Assembly: GCA_027704905.1 (NCBI GenBank)
Contig: CM051004.1
Coordinates: 9,382,010 to 9,446,009 of the forward strand
Source of the DNA: Muraenolepis orangiensis
Lineage: Eukaryota; Chordata; Actinopteri; Gadiformes; Muraenolepididae
DNA length: 64,000 bases
Reading direction: 5' to 3'
Of this stretch, positions 39,662 to 52,887 are shown in pieces. Below the pieces are notes generated by a model. It saw only the letters and a list, made by a program, of their open reading frames with translations, was not told the origin of the DNA and did not search any database. Numbering within the stretch: the first letter of the stretch is position 1; each line of letters starts with the position of its first letter. The position numbers and the translations under genes are program-made.

Positions 39662-40898
39662 TTGTGAAGACGTGTAGTGTTCGTTGTAAAAAGAGAAAGT
39701 GTTCTTGCAGTTTATGTGTGTGAAGTAGCCTATATGCAACCTATAAAGGGTTTTTAGTTTGTGATGTGTCGGTCAAAAATAAAAGAACGACCGTTAACTT
39801 GGTGCCAGATTGAAACATATTTAGACATGTTATAAAGTCTCTAGCTGGAAATATGTAACTGTGTCTCATGTCGCTTTATGTCTTTCCTAAATGGGTATTT
39901 TTTTACCCAATGACCTCCAAAGCTTTGGATCATCATCATACAGTGTGTATTTATGGCTTTATAGAACACATACATTGATTCACTCAGCCACGTTTAAAGT
40001 AGCCTAGTTTCATTTTCATTTCTGGATTTCTGTCTTGCAAATGCAAATAAAATGCATTTGCAAAATACCAAATCCACATTGTCATACAAAAGTGACACAT
40101 CGTACAATAGGGCTGAAGTCATGACATTTAGACCCGGACATATTTGATAAACAATTCCCATAAAACAATGGTGGAAATCCCCCCCCCCCCCCCATTGTTT
40201 ATCACACGCCGTTATTTCCCCCGCCTGCCAACTGCCTTTCATTATCCTCCATTCACCGTCATTTTCTGCACCAGATCATAACATCCACCGCATAGTTTAT
40301 CCTGCAACCGTTTACCAAATACAGTTATTTAGTGTATATGTTTTCCCTCCCCCCGTTTGAAAGTGAGCTTGATATACCTCATGTCTCTGAAATACAGAAC
40401 AGATGACACGACACGATTTAGTGATATTTTTCATCATGTTCCAGCAACATGTGTCATTCAACTTTGGAAACGGTGCAGTGATACTGTTGGGACTTTAGGA
40501 AACAATGGCTGTAGGCTGGCCTTTGCGGGTCATCGCCTTCAGTGGAGGACGATGATGAAGACCACGGTTCATCTCTCACCGCAACCTGCCTCCGCCTTCA
40601 CCCATCGCGACAACATGACGGAATGCACCACGTCCCCACTAAATCAACAGCATCTAGAGGCTAGATGGAAATGTTGGGAGTCACTTTCTCATTTTCACAC
40701 AGGCAAATACAGCCATGGGTTTCCTACGGCCCTACAGTGTCACAGCACTGCTTCAGATGTTGATTGACACTGTTGCATAACCTGCAACATAACCTGATGA
40801 TGTAAAAATATCACGCTTAAACTGGTTGTGTCATCTGTTATGTATTTCGTGACATGTGAGAAGCCAGAGGAGTTGCTGGTGTGTGTGTCTGTGTGTGT

Positions 40899-41031
<133 letters not shown>

Positions 41032-44000
41032 TTCCAATCAACCACACTGTCTAGAGTCACAAAAGGACCCCAGTGTGTTATCCTCGTGACCACATTAAAG
41101 CCCCCTATGGCACCTAATTGATTTTATAGGCTACTGTTTGAAAGAGTTACCTACTGCTGATTGCTATCCCTAATGCAAACACGGACCAAAGTGTGTGAAA
41201 AAGCACAAACAGATACCAATGGAAGAAGAGGAAGAAGAAGGAAATACATTCCATTCCATTTCCTCCAGCTCCCCCTCCACTCCTAAACTAAACAGCCGTG
41301 ACCTAACCGCCATGCTGTTGAATTGTACCTCAATGTTTAGCCTTAAGCTGTCGTCCTTGACCGGGTGTTGGCATCCTCCCGATTTGCCATATTAAGCCCA
41401 TGACTATTCAGGCACATTGTAGTGTAGGAACATTTTGAGAAAGGGTAGAGATTGTGTTGATTTTTGCAAACAACATTTATGAGCTCAGTCACCCGAGGGG
41501 GAAGAGGTGACCGCGTGTGTTCTGCAACAGTATCCCCCCGGGGTATGGCTTACTGGGTCCCGCTCCAAAATAGAAACTGCTGTAAATTGAGGGAACGGTG
41601 CGTCTTCTTGCAGCAAATATTTCCTCTATCGCTGACTTGGGGACTTCTCAGAAAGAGTACGTGCTCTTTCTAAAAAATATGTGTGTTAAGTGACTCAACA
41701 TCCTTACTTGCTTCAAGGAATTGAATTTACTCAATGACATTTCTGCAGTGTAATGGAGACTTAATAACTGGCCCCGTGACAGTGTGGCCCAGTGTGTCTG
41801 GAGTGGAGCTCGGTCTCTCGTGTGTTAACGGAGCACCACGGGCAGAGTGCCATAAGCATTAAAACCTCAACTTAATTTAGATCCTTGTATGTCTATTATC
41901 ATACGACGTGTTCTGGATAAGATGGATCGGCAACAGCTTCCAAAATAGTTCATTTAAAGGCCATCCCTGATTATACCAACTGAAATATCTGGGCAACAAG
42001 GCTTCCAGATAGCCCAAGATACATTTACCCCCCCCCCCCCCCCCAGTGGTACATTTATCTTCTAAAGCTCAAGATCGTTTTTTCTTTTTTTGCAGCAATT
42101 AGTGCTAAGTGTTAGGTCGTCATGGAACCTGATAGTATACAGGCTTACACCACAATCAGCAGGCCTCCAGGCTTCCAAAGTGGTGGAAATCACCACTTTC
42201 TTCTCCGTACTGTGTGTACGAGTCACTGATTTGAGTGGCTTTCCAAATTGCACCTTTTTAAAGAAAGAGAACCCTTGTAGAAGTTTGCTTTAGTGTTTGG
42301 GGGAGGAGGGGGGGGGGGGGGGGTGGATATGTAGCCTGCAATTTATTATCTCGAGACGCCAGAGCCGAGTTCTCATCCACGGTTCCATAACCCCACTGAG
42401 ATCTTCGAAGTTTCACTCGATTATATTTCCTTCCTTGTGAAGACTCCAGTCTTCTGGTAAAGTATAGTCAGTACCCTGTTTTTGTTTTCAAAGCCATCAC
42501 CATTAGGTCTCAACAAAGCATCAATTATTTTTGCTGTAATTTAATTTCCCTCCGTTTGGCTCTTCAGGGAACATGGGGGAGGCAGAATGAAATATGGCGA
42601 TCTTGAACCACCCATTTAATTTCTTCTTACCAGCAGCTAAAAGTTCAATGCACTCGGTCGGTTTTGTTCTTTAAGCTTTAAATGTCAATGCACGATAGAG
42701 CATTTTCGATATCCTGGTCATTCATTATTTTTTTTTGCCACATATTGTGAACGGACACATAGACAAAGAGCGTTATTAAAGAACATTTTCATGGCATTCA
42801 TTTACTGGCATGTTTTTTTGAAGTCTTTGTTCTTTGACCGTTCGCATCCTTTCATTGTGGTGAACATGAACAGAGGAAAGCGTTTGTTAGTTTCAGAGCG
42901 AGGATTCTTCTCGACTGTTGAGACTGTGACTTGGCTGGTCTCCCCCGGTTCAAGGCTTTCAACTCTCATTTGCAAAATGAGGCGGATTGGTTTTGGATAC
43001 GGAGGGTACGGATAACCACATTAGAATCTGTCATCACAAGGCCCTCCTCCCCATTGCCACCCGGGGACTTTGAAGGAACAAGTTGCGCTACCTTGTCATT
43101 AACCTTCAGGTGTTTTAATCAAAGAGGTGCTGCTGGGGAATGAGTGTCATTTACACCGGCGCGGGGGCCACTAATAAAAACATATTTCAGTAGTTTCTTA
43201 GGAGAGCAAAGTGTTGCCCGACATCTGGTCCCACGGTAGAGTTATGACAATCAAACATCTGGTGTTTTGGAACCGCCGCCGCTTTGAAGGACACGAGTGG
43301 GTCAAAACATTTCCACCCGCAAAGAAGTCAGACCACATATCTGGGTCAACGTATCTTTGTATCTTTGGGGTTTTCCCTGAAATGTCTCTCTCTCTCTCTC
43401 CCTAGCTCGCTCTCTCGGTTTGGTGTCAAATTAGGTTCTTGCAGTAGCGTATAACCTCGCAGCGTCAGCCATGCCACATGAAACGAAGATGAGCGGTTAT
43501 CAAATCACCAGACAGATAGCATTTCAGTCCGCTCTAATAAAAAACACAACCTTCACATGTTCAAAGTCAGGAGGAGATGAAGGAAAGCGAAATAAATACA
43601 TGCTGTTGTGTTGGACTCTGCGAGCCAAAAACCCTGTAATTTCTACATGCGGAGAGGGTCCCTGTGGCGTGTTTGGGGGTACAGGCCTGGTAACTGTGCC
43701 TTGCTGTGGATGCGAACAAGGCGTTTTCTGATCCAAAATGAACTGCAAGTGTGGCGTGACTTAAGCCAGAGGGACTAGTGGCATGGAAACAGCTGGTTAT
43801 GGGGTGGGGGGGGGGGTAAATACTCAATATGTGAGGCCTGCTTTGTTACAGGGTGGGGTGTTGTAGTCACCAGAGAGCTGTTGGAGGGAGACGTGGGGAG
43901 GGGTTCAGTGCTGTGAGCTGCATGTTGTTTAAGGAAACGGGGTCTGTCTTGCTAAAGGGTTCACCATAATCACGGTTTCCAACAAGTGACACACGGTATG

Positions 44001-44899
44001 CTGTTATTCAAAGAATTCATTCATGTCCAGTCAAGCCTGTGGCTCCACAGTCGGCTGTTTGTCCTGCGCGACGCCTATAGAAACACTGTACTCCCTAAAA
44101 ACAACACCACCTTGGCACCTCGTCACTTGTTCACCGCTCTTGACACAGAAGAAGTCAAAAGACAGGCAACTTTATTGAAAACAACTTAATACAGGAAGTT
44201 TGAGGACTATGTCACAGCAGGGGGTGAGGTGGGGGGGGGGGGTTGCAGTTCAGAGCATCAGTGGAGCAGGATGGGACACGGTAACGCCGTGGTAACGCCA
44301 CTGTAACACCGTAGTTACCGTTGAATGTAATGCAGCAGCGGAATAGCATTAGCATAAAAATCTACCGCCATGGTTACATTTAGAAACGCCGTGGTTACAT
44401 TTGTATGTTAATGAAATTGTGGAATTATATTAGCATACATACGGACCATCGAAGCACAAGAATTGGAAAACATTTTGGCACGATTCATCAACGCTTTTTA
44501 AATTGAATTATCCCAGTAACATTTTGAACCACAGTGTAGTGTGAGGGAGGATGAGGAGGGGGATTTGAGTTTGAGATGAAGGAGAATAAGGAGCCCTCAC
44601 AAGCTTTCACATAAACAGCGGCAGCAGCAAGTGACATAATGGCCCACTGTTGGCCGCCAGTTAGAGAGGCTGGCCAAGTAGGGGGGTGGGTACACGTGGG
44701 GTGTTGGATGTCAACGCTAATAATTCTTACTAATTGACGACTTCAACCCATCGGTACGGAGAAGGTCAGAACACACAGGCGGGCAGCCGGGTACAAACCT
44801 TAGGGGCCAAGACCATCCCATGTCCATCATACATTAAACATACAACATACAAACAACAAAAAATGAAATGAAAACAACAAGAACACTCAACAGACCATG

Positions 44900-45025
44900 T
44901 ACAGGGTCTCTGCGGATCCTTGATAAGTCTAAAAGGCATTGAAAAGTTCATTAAAAATAAATGTGGCCTTAATCCGTATTAAAAATGTCTTAAATAAATG
45001 TTCAAAAGCTTCAAAAGTTAGGTAC
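44900..45025 (+). repeat. Dispersed repeat of the ACAGGGTCTCTGCGGATCCTT type
   Basis: It starts TACAGGGTCTCTGCGGATCC and continues with repeated AAAAGTCT/TTAAAAATAAATGTGGCC and TTAATCCGTATTAAAAATGT elements. I recognise the pattern from fish genomes as a high-copy repeat, without a confident family name. Confidence 0.45.
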
Positions 45026-45091
45026 TGTAACTGTATGTGTGTGTGCATGTGTGTGTTTGTGTGTGTATTTTGCATGAGCACAGGAGGATGT

Positions 45092-45094
<3 letters not shown>

Positions 45095-45154
<60 letters not shown>

Positions 45155-45368
45155 CTAGTGTTGGTTCAGCTTTTGCTGGTGTTTCCTGCAGGAAGCAGCT
45201 TTCGGACTGAGCTGCTGTTTCCCTGCCCAGAGCGAGGACTTCTTCTGGGACACAATGGGAGAGGGGGCCAGGGGCCCCCAGTGTCCCTGAGTGTGTGTGT
45301 GTGTGTGTGTTGCATAGGGCTAGGTGTGTGTGTTTGTGTGTGTGTGGTGCATGCCTTGTAGAGGAGTA

Positions 45369-45429
<61 letters not shown>

Positions 45430-45435
45430 TGTGTG
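45095..45435. repeat. Cluster of (GT)n arrays
   Basis: GT arrays at about 45095-45152, 45292-45350 (interrupted) and 45372-45448, separated by unique sequence. Long antiparallel open frames here are artefacts of the repeats. Confidence 0.95.
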
Positions 45436-46061
45436 TGGTGTGTGTGTGGTTTTGTAGAGGAACAGGAGGACGTGTGTATGTTGTATAGGGAGTGTGTGTG
45501 TGTTGTGAGGATTTGGGGTGAGGGGAACTTCCCTCCGGAAACAGTTGATTTATTCCTGCGTGTGCGTGAGCAGCGTATGTGTGTGGCTGTGCTTACGTGC
45601 GTGTGGCCTTGAGGTATTGTTGTGTTTCTTATAAACATGTGTGTGTGCGTTTTTGGTGCGTGCGTTTTTTGGTGTGTGTTTCCGGCATGTAGGGCACCAG
45701 TTATGTGAATGGATGTTTTTCTCATGCAAAGCAGGAGGACGGGGACAGAGAGCTGTCCCATCTGGGAGCAGAGAGAGAAGATGTTTGGTGCTGTCGCTCA
45801 AAAGCCACGCATCCCCAGGGCGACGTCTTCTGCCTTCAGTCACACCAGGGGGGCCCTGAACACTGATCTCATTGTTCATCTGTCTGTCTGTCTGTCTCTC
45901 TGGGTCTCTCTCCCTTAAGATTTACAATTCAGAGATTCAAGTCAAAGGGCTTCATTGGAAATGACCATTTACATTGCCAAAACACGAAAAGTTTAATACC
46001 GGCAGTAATATATTTAAAAATGAGATTCAAAACGAAAACGTCAATCAAACTATTTCCCTCT

Positions 46062-46198
<137 letters not shown>

Positions 46199-47506
46199 TG
46201 TCTCACTCACTTGCTTTCTTTTCGGGGGAAAAGGGTGGATGTTGAAGATGACGTCACGTTGCCCAAATCTGAGGAAACACAGTCGACCCCTCGCGTAAAC
46301 TGTCTGTCTATCTATGCAGCTATCTATTTTATGATCCATTATATCTCGATATTGTGTCAGGGCTTGTTTTGACTTGAATAGGAAATGAAGAACATAATGT
46401 GGAAAGGCACCCATGTGGAAATGTGTTCAACATCCTCCCGTCTGTTTATAACACAAAGCGGCGTGCTGCTGTTGTAATGCAATCCAGGCGTTTAGTTGTA
46501 TTCATCATTTAGGGATGAATTATGGGGGATATTACTACTCTGTAATATAAGCCTCTGTCGCTTTCTCAAAAACCACCTCTGCTCAAGTTTACGTCCTGAT
46601 TTGATTGCCTGTCCCCGTGTTTTCCCTCGAACATCCTTATAACCTGATGGAGAAAGTAGATTGTTGGATGAACTTCCTCTTGAGTTCCACTGTTTTAGGA
46701 GTAGACTCTTTCATAGTTCATTTATAACCTTTTAACTGTTAACTGATCATTGGAACTTGTGAAATCCATGGCATTGAATATGACATCTGTGTATTGCAGG
46801 AGGAAAGGTTAGCATTAACATGCTAACACTCCTTAAAGGAATGTGTTTACCCCATCCAGTGTCACTGACTGGCTAGTTAGCCCCTAGGTACCAAATACAC
46901 GGCCTGGATCTATAAAAATACTCTGTACATCTTCTCTTGGACTTTGTATTAAGTACTTTTCATTTCAAGTAAGAGTCAATCGGTCCAACGCAGGACATGG
47001 AAAAGGGTGGTGTTTAGTTTAGTTTGAACATGATGTTTGAATATTATTAAAACATCATTGGAAAAACATCGCGGGACGGCAGTTTCCAGACCTGGAAACA
47101 TGAGGGGCTGAGGCAGTGTTCAGGGCTGTTTGTCTGTTGTTATGGTGGAATCAAATTGGAGTTTTTACAGAGTTAAGGCATTCTTTCTTATTATTTCATT
47201 TGCATGCCTTTGTTTGTATAAACTTGTGGCTATATAGTTTAAAAATCCCTTTTTATGGGATCATATAACTGCAATTGTGGCTGTGGTTGTGTGAGAATGT
47301 TGACTGTGTATGTTGTGTGTTGTGTGTGTGTGTGTGTGTGTGGGAGTGTTCATATTGCCTTTATATCACTCTATCTATACTTTTGACAGTGTGTTTGTGT
47401 AGTTCAACGTGTGTATGTGTACTTTTTCTCACATAAACTGTCTCCCTGTATGTTTACCTTGCATTTCTTTACAAGCATTCGGCTGGTCCTGTGTGAAGAT
47501 AAGTGG

Positions 47507-47650
<144 letters not shown>

Positions 47651-47706
47651 CATTGGTGTGTGGCTGGGCAGTGTGTCACTCAGCTAGTTAGAAGAGGGCA
47701 GGAATG

Positions 47707-47835
<129 letters not shown>

Positions 47836-48819
47836 CCTTGACCCTGTAATTTGCTGCCTGTCTTCAAGTGGCAGAAAGAAAAACAGAGAAGCTCTTGAAA
47901 GGTTTTGCTCTTAGGTAGAGCTCTTAGCTGCCTGGAAAGAGGAGGAGGAAGAGGAGCAGGAGGAGGGAGCAAGGGAGGGTGGAGGGGGAGCAGGAGGTCT
48001 CAGAACATTTGTTGGAGGAGGAGGGGGGGGGGGGGTTGTAAGAGGAAAACGATGCAAAGAAGGTGTGTTGAAAGAGGAGAAAATAAGCTCAAACATGAGA
48101 AGATTTTAGGTTTGTAGAGGAGGGCAAAATTGGTGGAAGGAGAAAGAGACTGGGGGGTTCGGAGATGGGCAGAGTGCCATGTATTTTCATGAATGTGTGG
48201 GGATGGGACTGAAGGAATGTGCTGATGGCGAATGCAGGCCAGGATGGAGCCTATCATTTAATTTAATTGCAATTTAAACGTGCACAACTGCTTGTTGTAT
48301 ACAGCGATAAGCACAACACTAGAGATACAGGATTCCTTAACCCACGTTCTCCTGCTCTGTCAAACCATGCCTCTTGCTTGTACGCGGAGAGGATAGAGAG
48401 GAGAACTGTAGGAACATGTTAGCCCTACATCGCAGCCTCTCTTTTGTAACACTTCTCCTCTCATGTCTGGCCTGTCGTCTTGTCTTCTCGGGGGGGTCAG
48501 AGGGGGTCAGAGATTGTCTTCTCGAACAGGATTAGGGTTTGTTTGGGTTTAATTCACAGCCACCTGGCGATCTGCGCTGCATACCTGCAGCTGGTATCAG
48601 ACCAGCAATGTTTGTTTCGCAGGAGGTCGGCAACCGTACGGCGGTGTTTTGTTGTTCCGTGCTGCTAGGTGAAGTTGAAGTTGAGGTGAAAAATGTAAAT
48701 GCCTTTTAATAAAACTGTCGGCGTAGGATTGAAATAGGTCATCGTCAGCGTTTTACACAGCAAGCACCTTTCGCCTCAGGAAATGCCTGCTGAATTCTGA
48801 TATCACAGCAGACAGAGGG

Positions 48820-48823
<4 letters not shown>

Positions 48824-48876
<53 letters not shown>

Positions 48877-48895
48877 CGCACACGCACACACACAC
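48824..48895. repeat. (CA)n array
   Basis: About 72 bp of CA repeat with several CG interruptions at its right end. Confidence 0.97.
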
Positions 48896-49054
48896 TTTTC
48901 AGTACCAATCTAGACTAGATTATCCATCCTTCAAACACACACAGACATTTACCTATACATACATGTTTATACTTATATGTGCATACATACCTGGCAACTA
49001 AACATTGGTGATATAATATAAATACCACCAATGCCGCCGGTGCATACATTCAAA

Positions 49055-49480
49055 GCATGGGGGACCCCAGTGGGAATCCAACCCCTGACCCCTGGCCATG
49101 TATTAATGCCCTGCTCAACTCCCTAACCCCTGGCCATGTATTAATGCCCTGCTCAACTCCCTAACCCCTGGCCATGTATTAATGCCCTGCTCAACCCCTA
49201 ACCCCTGGCCATGTATTAATGCCCTGCTCAACCCCTAACCCCTGGCCATGTATTAATGCCCTGCTCAACTCCCTAACCCCTGGCCATGTATTAATGCCCT
49301 GCTCAACCCCTAACCCCTGGCCATGTATTAATGCCCTGCTCAACTCCCTAACCCCTGGCCATGTATTAATGCCCTGCTCAACTCCCTAACCCCTGGCCAT
49401 GTATTAATGCCCTGCTCAACTCCCTAACCCCTGGCCATGTATTAATGCCCTGCTCTACCAGTTGAGCTGGACAGGAGGTC
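49055..49480 (-). mobile_element. tRNA-derived SINE expanded by an internal minisatellite
   Basis: On the minus strand an A-box-like AGCTCAACTGGTAGAGCAGG (about 49473-49454) and a B-box-like GGGTTGGATTCCCACTGGGG (about 49085-49066) flank the minisatellite. In an ordinary SINE they would be about 40 bases apart. The fragment at 1212-1320 shows the unexpanded version. The element is unlikely to support RNA polymerase III initiation in this state. Confidence 0.7.
49085..49456. repeat. 37/38-bp minisatellite, 10 copies
   Basis: The landmark GGCCATGTATTAATGCCCTG recurs at 49094, 49132, 49170, 49207, 49244, 49282, 49319, 49357, 49395 and 49433. Units differ mainly by CAACTCCC versus CAACCCC, giving spacings of 38 or 37. 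High identity points to recent expansion and likely length polymorphism. Confidence 0.97.
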
Positions 49481-49559
49481 GGGATCTGACCTCGGTCTTG
49501 TCAGAAAAACACTGAACTCCATTTGGTCTCACTGTCTATCATGAACCTAGTGACAGCCA

Positions 49560-49566
49560 CACACAC

Positions 49567-49613
<47 letters not shown>
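49560..49613. repeat. (CA)n/(GT)n palindromic array
   Basis: A short CA run directly abuts a GT array of about 44 bp, so the junction can form a hairpin. Confidence 0.95.
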
Positions 49614-49614
<1 letters not shown>

Positions 49615-49769
49615 AGGTCTGGTCAGGTCATGCAGGCGCCTGGGTGACAGGTTGAGGCTGAGCAGAGCCTCTAGTCGGTGGCTCTGGGAGGCCTTCTTTT
49701 CCTCTGCTGATAAGGAGAGAGAGAGAGCAGTTCCTCCGGAGCAGTTTTTTTGGTTAGTTTGTTCTTTGT

Positions 49770-49975
49770 TTCTTCCCTCCTTCCCTTCTTCCTTCCTTCC
49801 TTCCTACCTTCCTTCCTTCCTTCCTTCCTTCCTTCCTTCCTTCCTTCCTTCCTTCCTTCCTTCCTTCCTTCCTTCCTTCCTTCCTTCCTTCCTTCCTTCC
49901 TTCCTTCCTTCCTTCCTTCCTTCCTTCCTTCCTTCCTTCCTTCCTTCCTTCCTTCCTTCCTTCCTTCCTTATATC
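49770..49975. repeat. (CTTC)n tetranucleotide array
   Basis: About 200 bp of TTCC repeat, almost perfect. Open frames reading Leu-Pro-Ser-Phe repeats across it are not genes. Confidence 0.98.
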
Positions 49976-50283
49976 CTTCCTATTTTCCCTTCCCCTCAGA
50001 GGAAAGGAGGAGTTGAGTTTCTCATCAAAGCAGGGAGAATCACTCCCTGACTGTTGTTACAGTGAGATACGTGACATGCGATCCAGCCGCCGGTACACAC
50101 CAGTTCTCCTGGAGCGTGGCTGGCTGTGGCTTTCTTGTGAGGGCCGCGTTGAGGACAGTGTGTGTGGCATGACAGATGGATGGCTGTGTGTCTTGACGGC
50201 GGGATTGTGTGCGTGTCCCAGCCTGGTCACGTAGCAGGGGTGTCTGGGCCTGGAATGTTCCCCCGGGGGCCATCGGGAAAACA

Positions 50284-50401
50284 GATCTGTGTGTGTATGT
50301 GTGTGTGTGTAACTATGCATAGGTTTGTGTGCATTTTTATATTTGTGTGTATACTGTATGTCTGTGTGTTTGTAACTATGCATAGGCTTGTTTGTGTGTG
50401 T

Positions 50402-50438
<37 letters not shown>

Positions 50439-50560
50439 AGTGTAACTATAAATAGTTTTGCGTGTGTTTGTATATTGTGTGTGTGTGTAACTATGCATAC
50501 TTTTGTGTGTGTTTGTTTATTTGTGTGTGCCTGTGTGTTTGTATATTTGTGTGTGTGTTT
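50284..50560. repeat. Degenerate GT-rich tract
   Basis: Interrupted GT repeats with a higher-order motif, AACTATGCATAG(G) or close variants, recurring near 50311, 50373, 50439 and 50488. Confidence 0.85.
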
Positions 50561-50701
50561 GTGTGCACAATCCTTTTTTCTGTGTGTCGTCTGGGTTTTT
50601 GTTCACCTTACAGGTATAACTGCCACATATGTGTGCAGAGTGTAGACAACTACATAAACACAACCATGTTTAATGTTTTAATTTCCTTGACATTCTACCT
50701 C

Positions 50702-50808
<107 letters not shown>

Positions 50809-50954
50809 CTCCCCTGTTTCTCTCTCCATCGTTCTCAATCTCTCTCTCTACCCCCCCCCACGTCTCTCTCTGTCTCTCGGTCTCTCTCTATGTCCCTGTC
50901 TCCTTTCTCTCTCTCCCCATGTCTCTCTCTCTCTCTGGTCTGTTTGTGGAGCAG

Positions 50955-51131
50955 GGAGCCGGAGTTGAACTGAGAGCAGTGGGGAGATAGCTGGAAACCG
51001 GACGCCCACCTAGGCAGCCACTGCTTCACGGCTGGAGGTCCATCTCTGGCCGGCCCGGAGATGTAACGTGTCCCAGGGCCCCACATCCTGAGACCTGAGC
51101 CCCCTAGTTCCTCACCTGCCCAGAGAACCGG
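50955..51131 (+). other. kank3: Candidate kank3 5' untranslated exon
   Basis: A GC-rich segment preceded by a pyrimidine tract and GGAGCAG and followed by ACCG|GTCAGT. Composition and flanking signals look exonic, but there is no coding frame. If real, it would be spliced to the exon at 52888. The CT microsatellite next to it makes the acceptor evidence weak. Confidence 0.22.
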
Positions 51132-51532
51132 TCAGTTGTTGCCTTTGAAATTACGTATGATTTGAACTAGTACTGTAGTAATAAAAGTACTGTGTAATTC
51201 ACTGTGCATGTCAATTATTATATTCTAAAATTGTTGTTTTTTTACAACTATATTTGAAATCTGTTATCTTACCTTAAATGACTGTATATTTTAATTTAAC
51301 ACACAGATGCATTCTTTATTTTCCCAGACTTCTAAATCAATCAACAGATAAATGCCTACTCATCGGCCAGGCCTATTATTTTCTTGTGTAGTGTTTAAAT
51401 CACGGTTTTACTCACAGATTATGTGTTTGCTTCGTCAGCTGAGCCTGAAGGAACAACAGCAGAGCCAGTAATAAATTTAAACACAAGCTATGAGTTATAG
51501 GACACATTCGGCTGCCTATTGGCTGTGGACAA

Positions 51533-51650
<118 letters not shown>

Positions 51651-52126
51651 TACACATACATATAGACATACACACACACACACAACCACAGACAGCCTTT
51701 CCACCAACCACAGCTTTCCCTTTTATTAGTCTCTTTAATCAGCTGTATGTTCATCATATCCCCCCAGTGTCATCAGCAGGGCCTGACAGTGGTCAGGCCC
51801 TGCGTTCTCATGCCGCTACCCAGGGGAGAGCAGCCTCTGTGGGCTAAGCTGTGGGCTCAGCTGTGGGGCTTGTTCTTCTGGCTGGACGCATTTCAACTCT
51901 TTGTTGTGGCTCTTTTTGTTCTGGCACGTTTCCTCTGATGTCCGTCTGAGACTTACACAAGTAACATAATATGGAGGAGAACTTAAACAGTTAAGAGAGC
52001 ACACAGGTTTACATACACTTAGAGTACACACACACACCAACCGCACACACAAGCAGGCATGAGTCCTACAGTTGCTGTGCATTTGCATCTTTGCATTGCA
52101 AAAAATGATATTCTGATATAACTCAG

Positions 52127-52147
52127 ACACACACACACACACACACA

Positions 52148-52228
<81 letters not shown>
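52127..52228. repeat. (CA)n array with CACCACA interruptions
   Basis: About 100 bp of CA repeat with two interruptions. Confidence 0.97.
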
Positions 52229-52230
<2 letters not shown>

Positions 52231-52569
52231 GTAACATACACCTTCAGGGCAGGGATGACCTCATACATCAACAGACCCTCACATGTCACCCTGGATCCCC
52301 AGCTACTGCTTGGTTTTCATGGTTCTTTGGAACCATCCTCCATGTTAAAAAGATGCTGGAAAAACCCCTATTCATTTTTTCTCATGCTCTCCCCATGAGG
52401 AATGACACATCTTCCCCAGTTCTAGTCTGGAACAAAGAATGACATCATTTTTATTCATGTTAATATTTTTGGGCAATCTGTTCATTTTCCTTGCCAATTA
52501 ATGTTTGGATGGACACCGGTGGTTGGATACCACCGCTCACTGTCAGCACACCACACTCCCCATCTTCTG

Positions 52570-52700
52570 TGGGGGCAGGGTCGTCTAGTGGTTAGGTTGA
52601 GGGTGCAAGGTTGTGGGTTCATACCCTAATGTCCACAGTCTACCTGCCGTAAGCATTCTTGAGCAAGGTGTACTTAAAAAGTCACTTTGTGTAAGTGTAG
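52570..52700 (+). mobile_element. tRNA-derived SINE fragment
   Basis: An A-box-like GTCGTCTAGTGGTTAGG and a B-box-like GTGGGTTCATACCC are followed by TCCACAGTCTACCTGCCGTA and TTGAGCAAGGTGTA. It is related to 14695-14805 and 60040-60150. Confidence 0.6.
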
Positions 52701-52887
52701 TGGAAGACAAAATCCTTGGAACCATTGGAAACTGACTCTTGACTGTGCAGTACTGACATTCTCAAAGAAGGTCTGGATGAACATGTCAGGGAGAACATGC
52801 TACAGATATTTGTAGCTCTTCACCCTGTTTGAAATGTGTTCATGTGTTGATACTTGCTGATGTGCGATGTGTATGCTTTACACACAG

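Noticed and set aside
40357..40767. 136-codon plus-strand frame as a possible gene
   Set aside because: No domain, no splice partners and no codon bias; probably chance.
45018..45761. 247-codon minus-strand open frame rich in His-Thr
   Set aside because: It is a translation of several CA/GT arrays and has no domain; the non-repeat parts show no protein-like composition.
49085..49456. CRISPR-like regular repeat
   Set aside because: The units are contiguous without spacers, in a eukaryotic context and inside a SINE; it is a minisatellite.
49523..50050. 175-codon frame with Leu-Pro-Ser-Phe repeats
   Set aside because: It is produced by the TTCC tetranucleotide array; there are no coding features outside the repeat.
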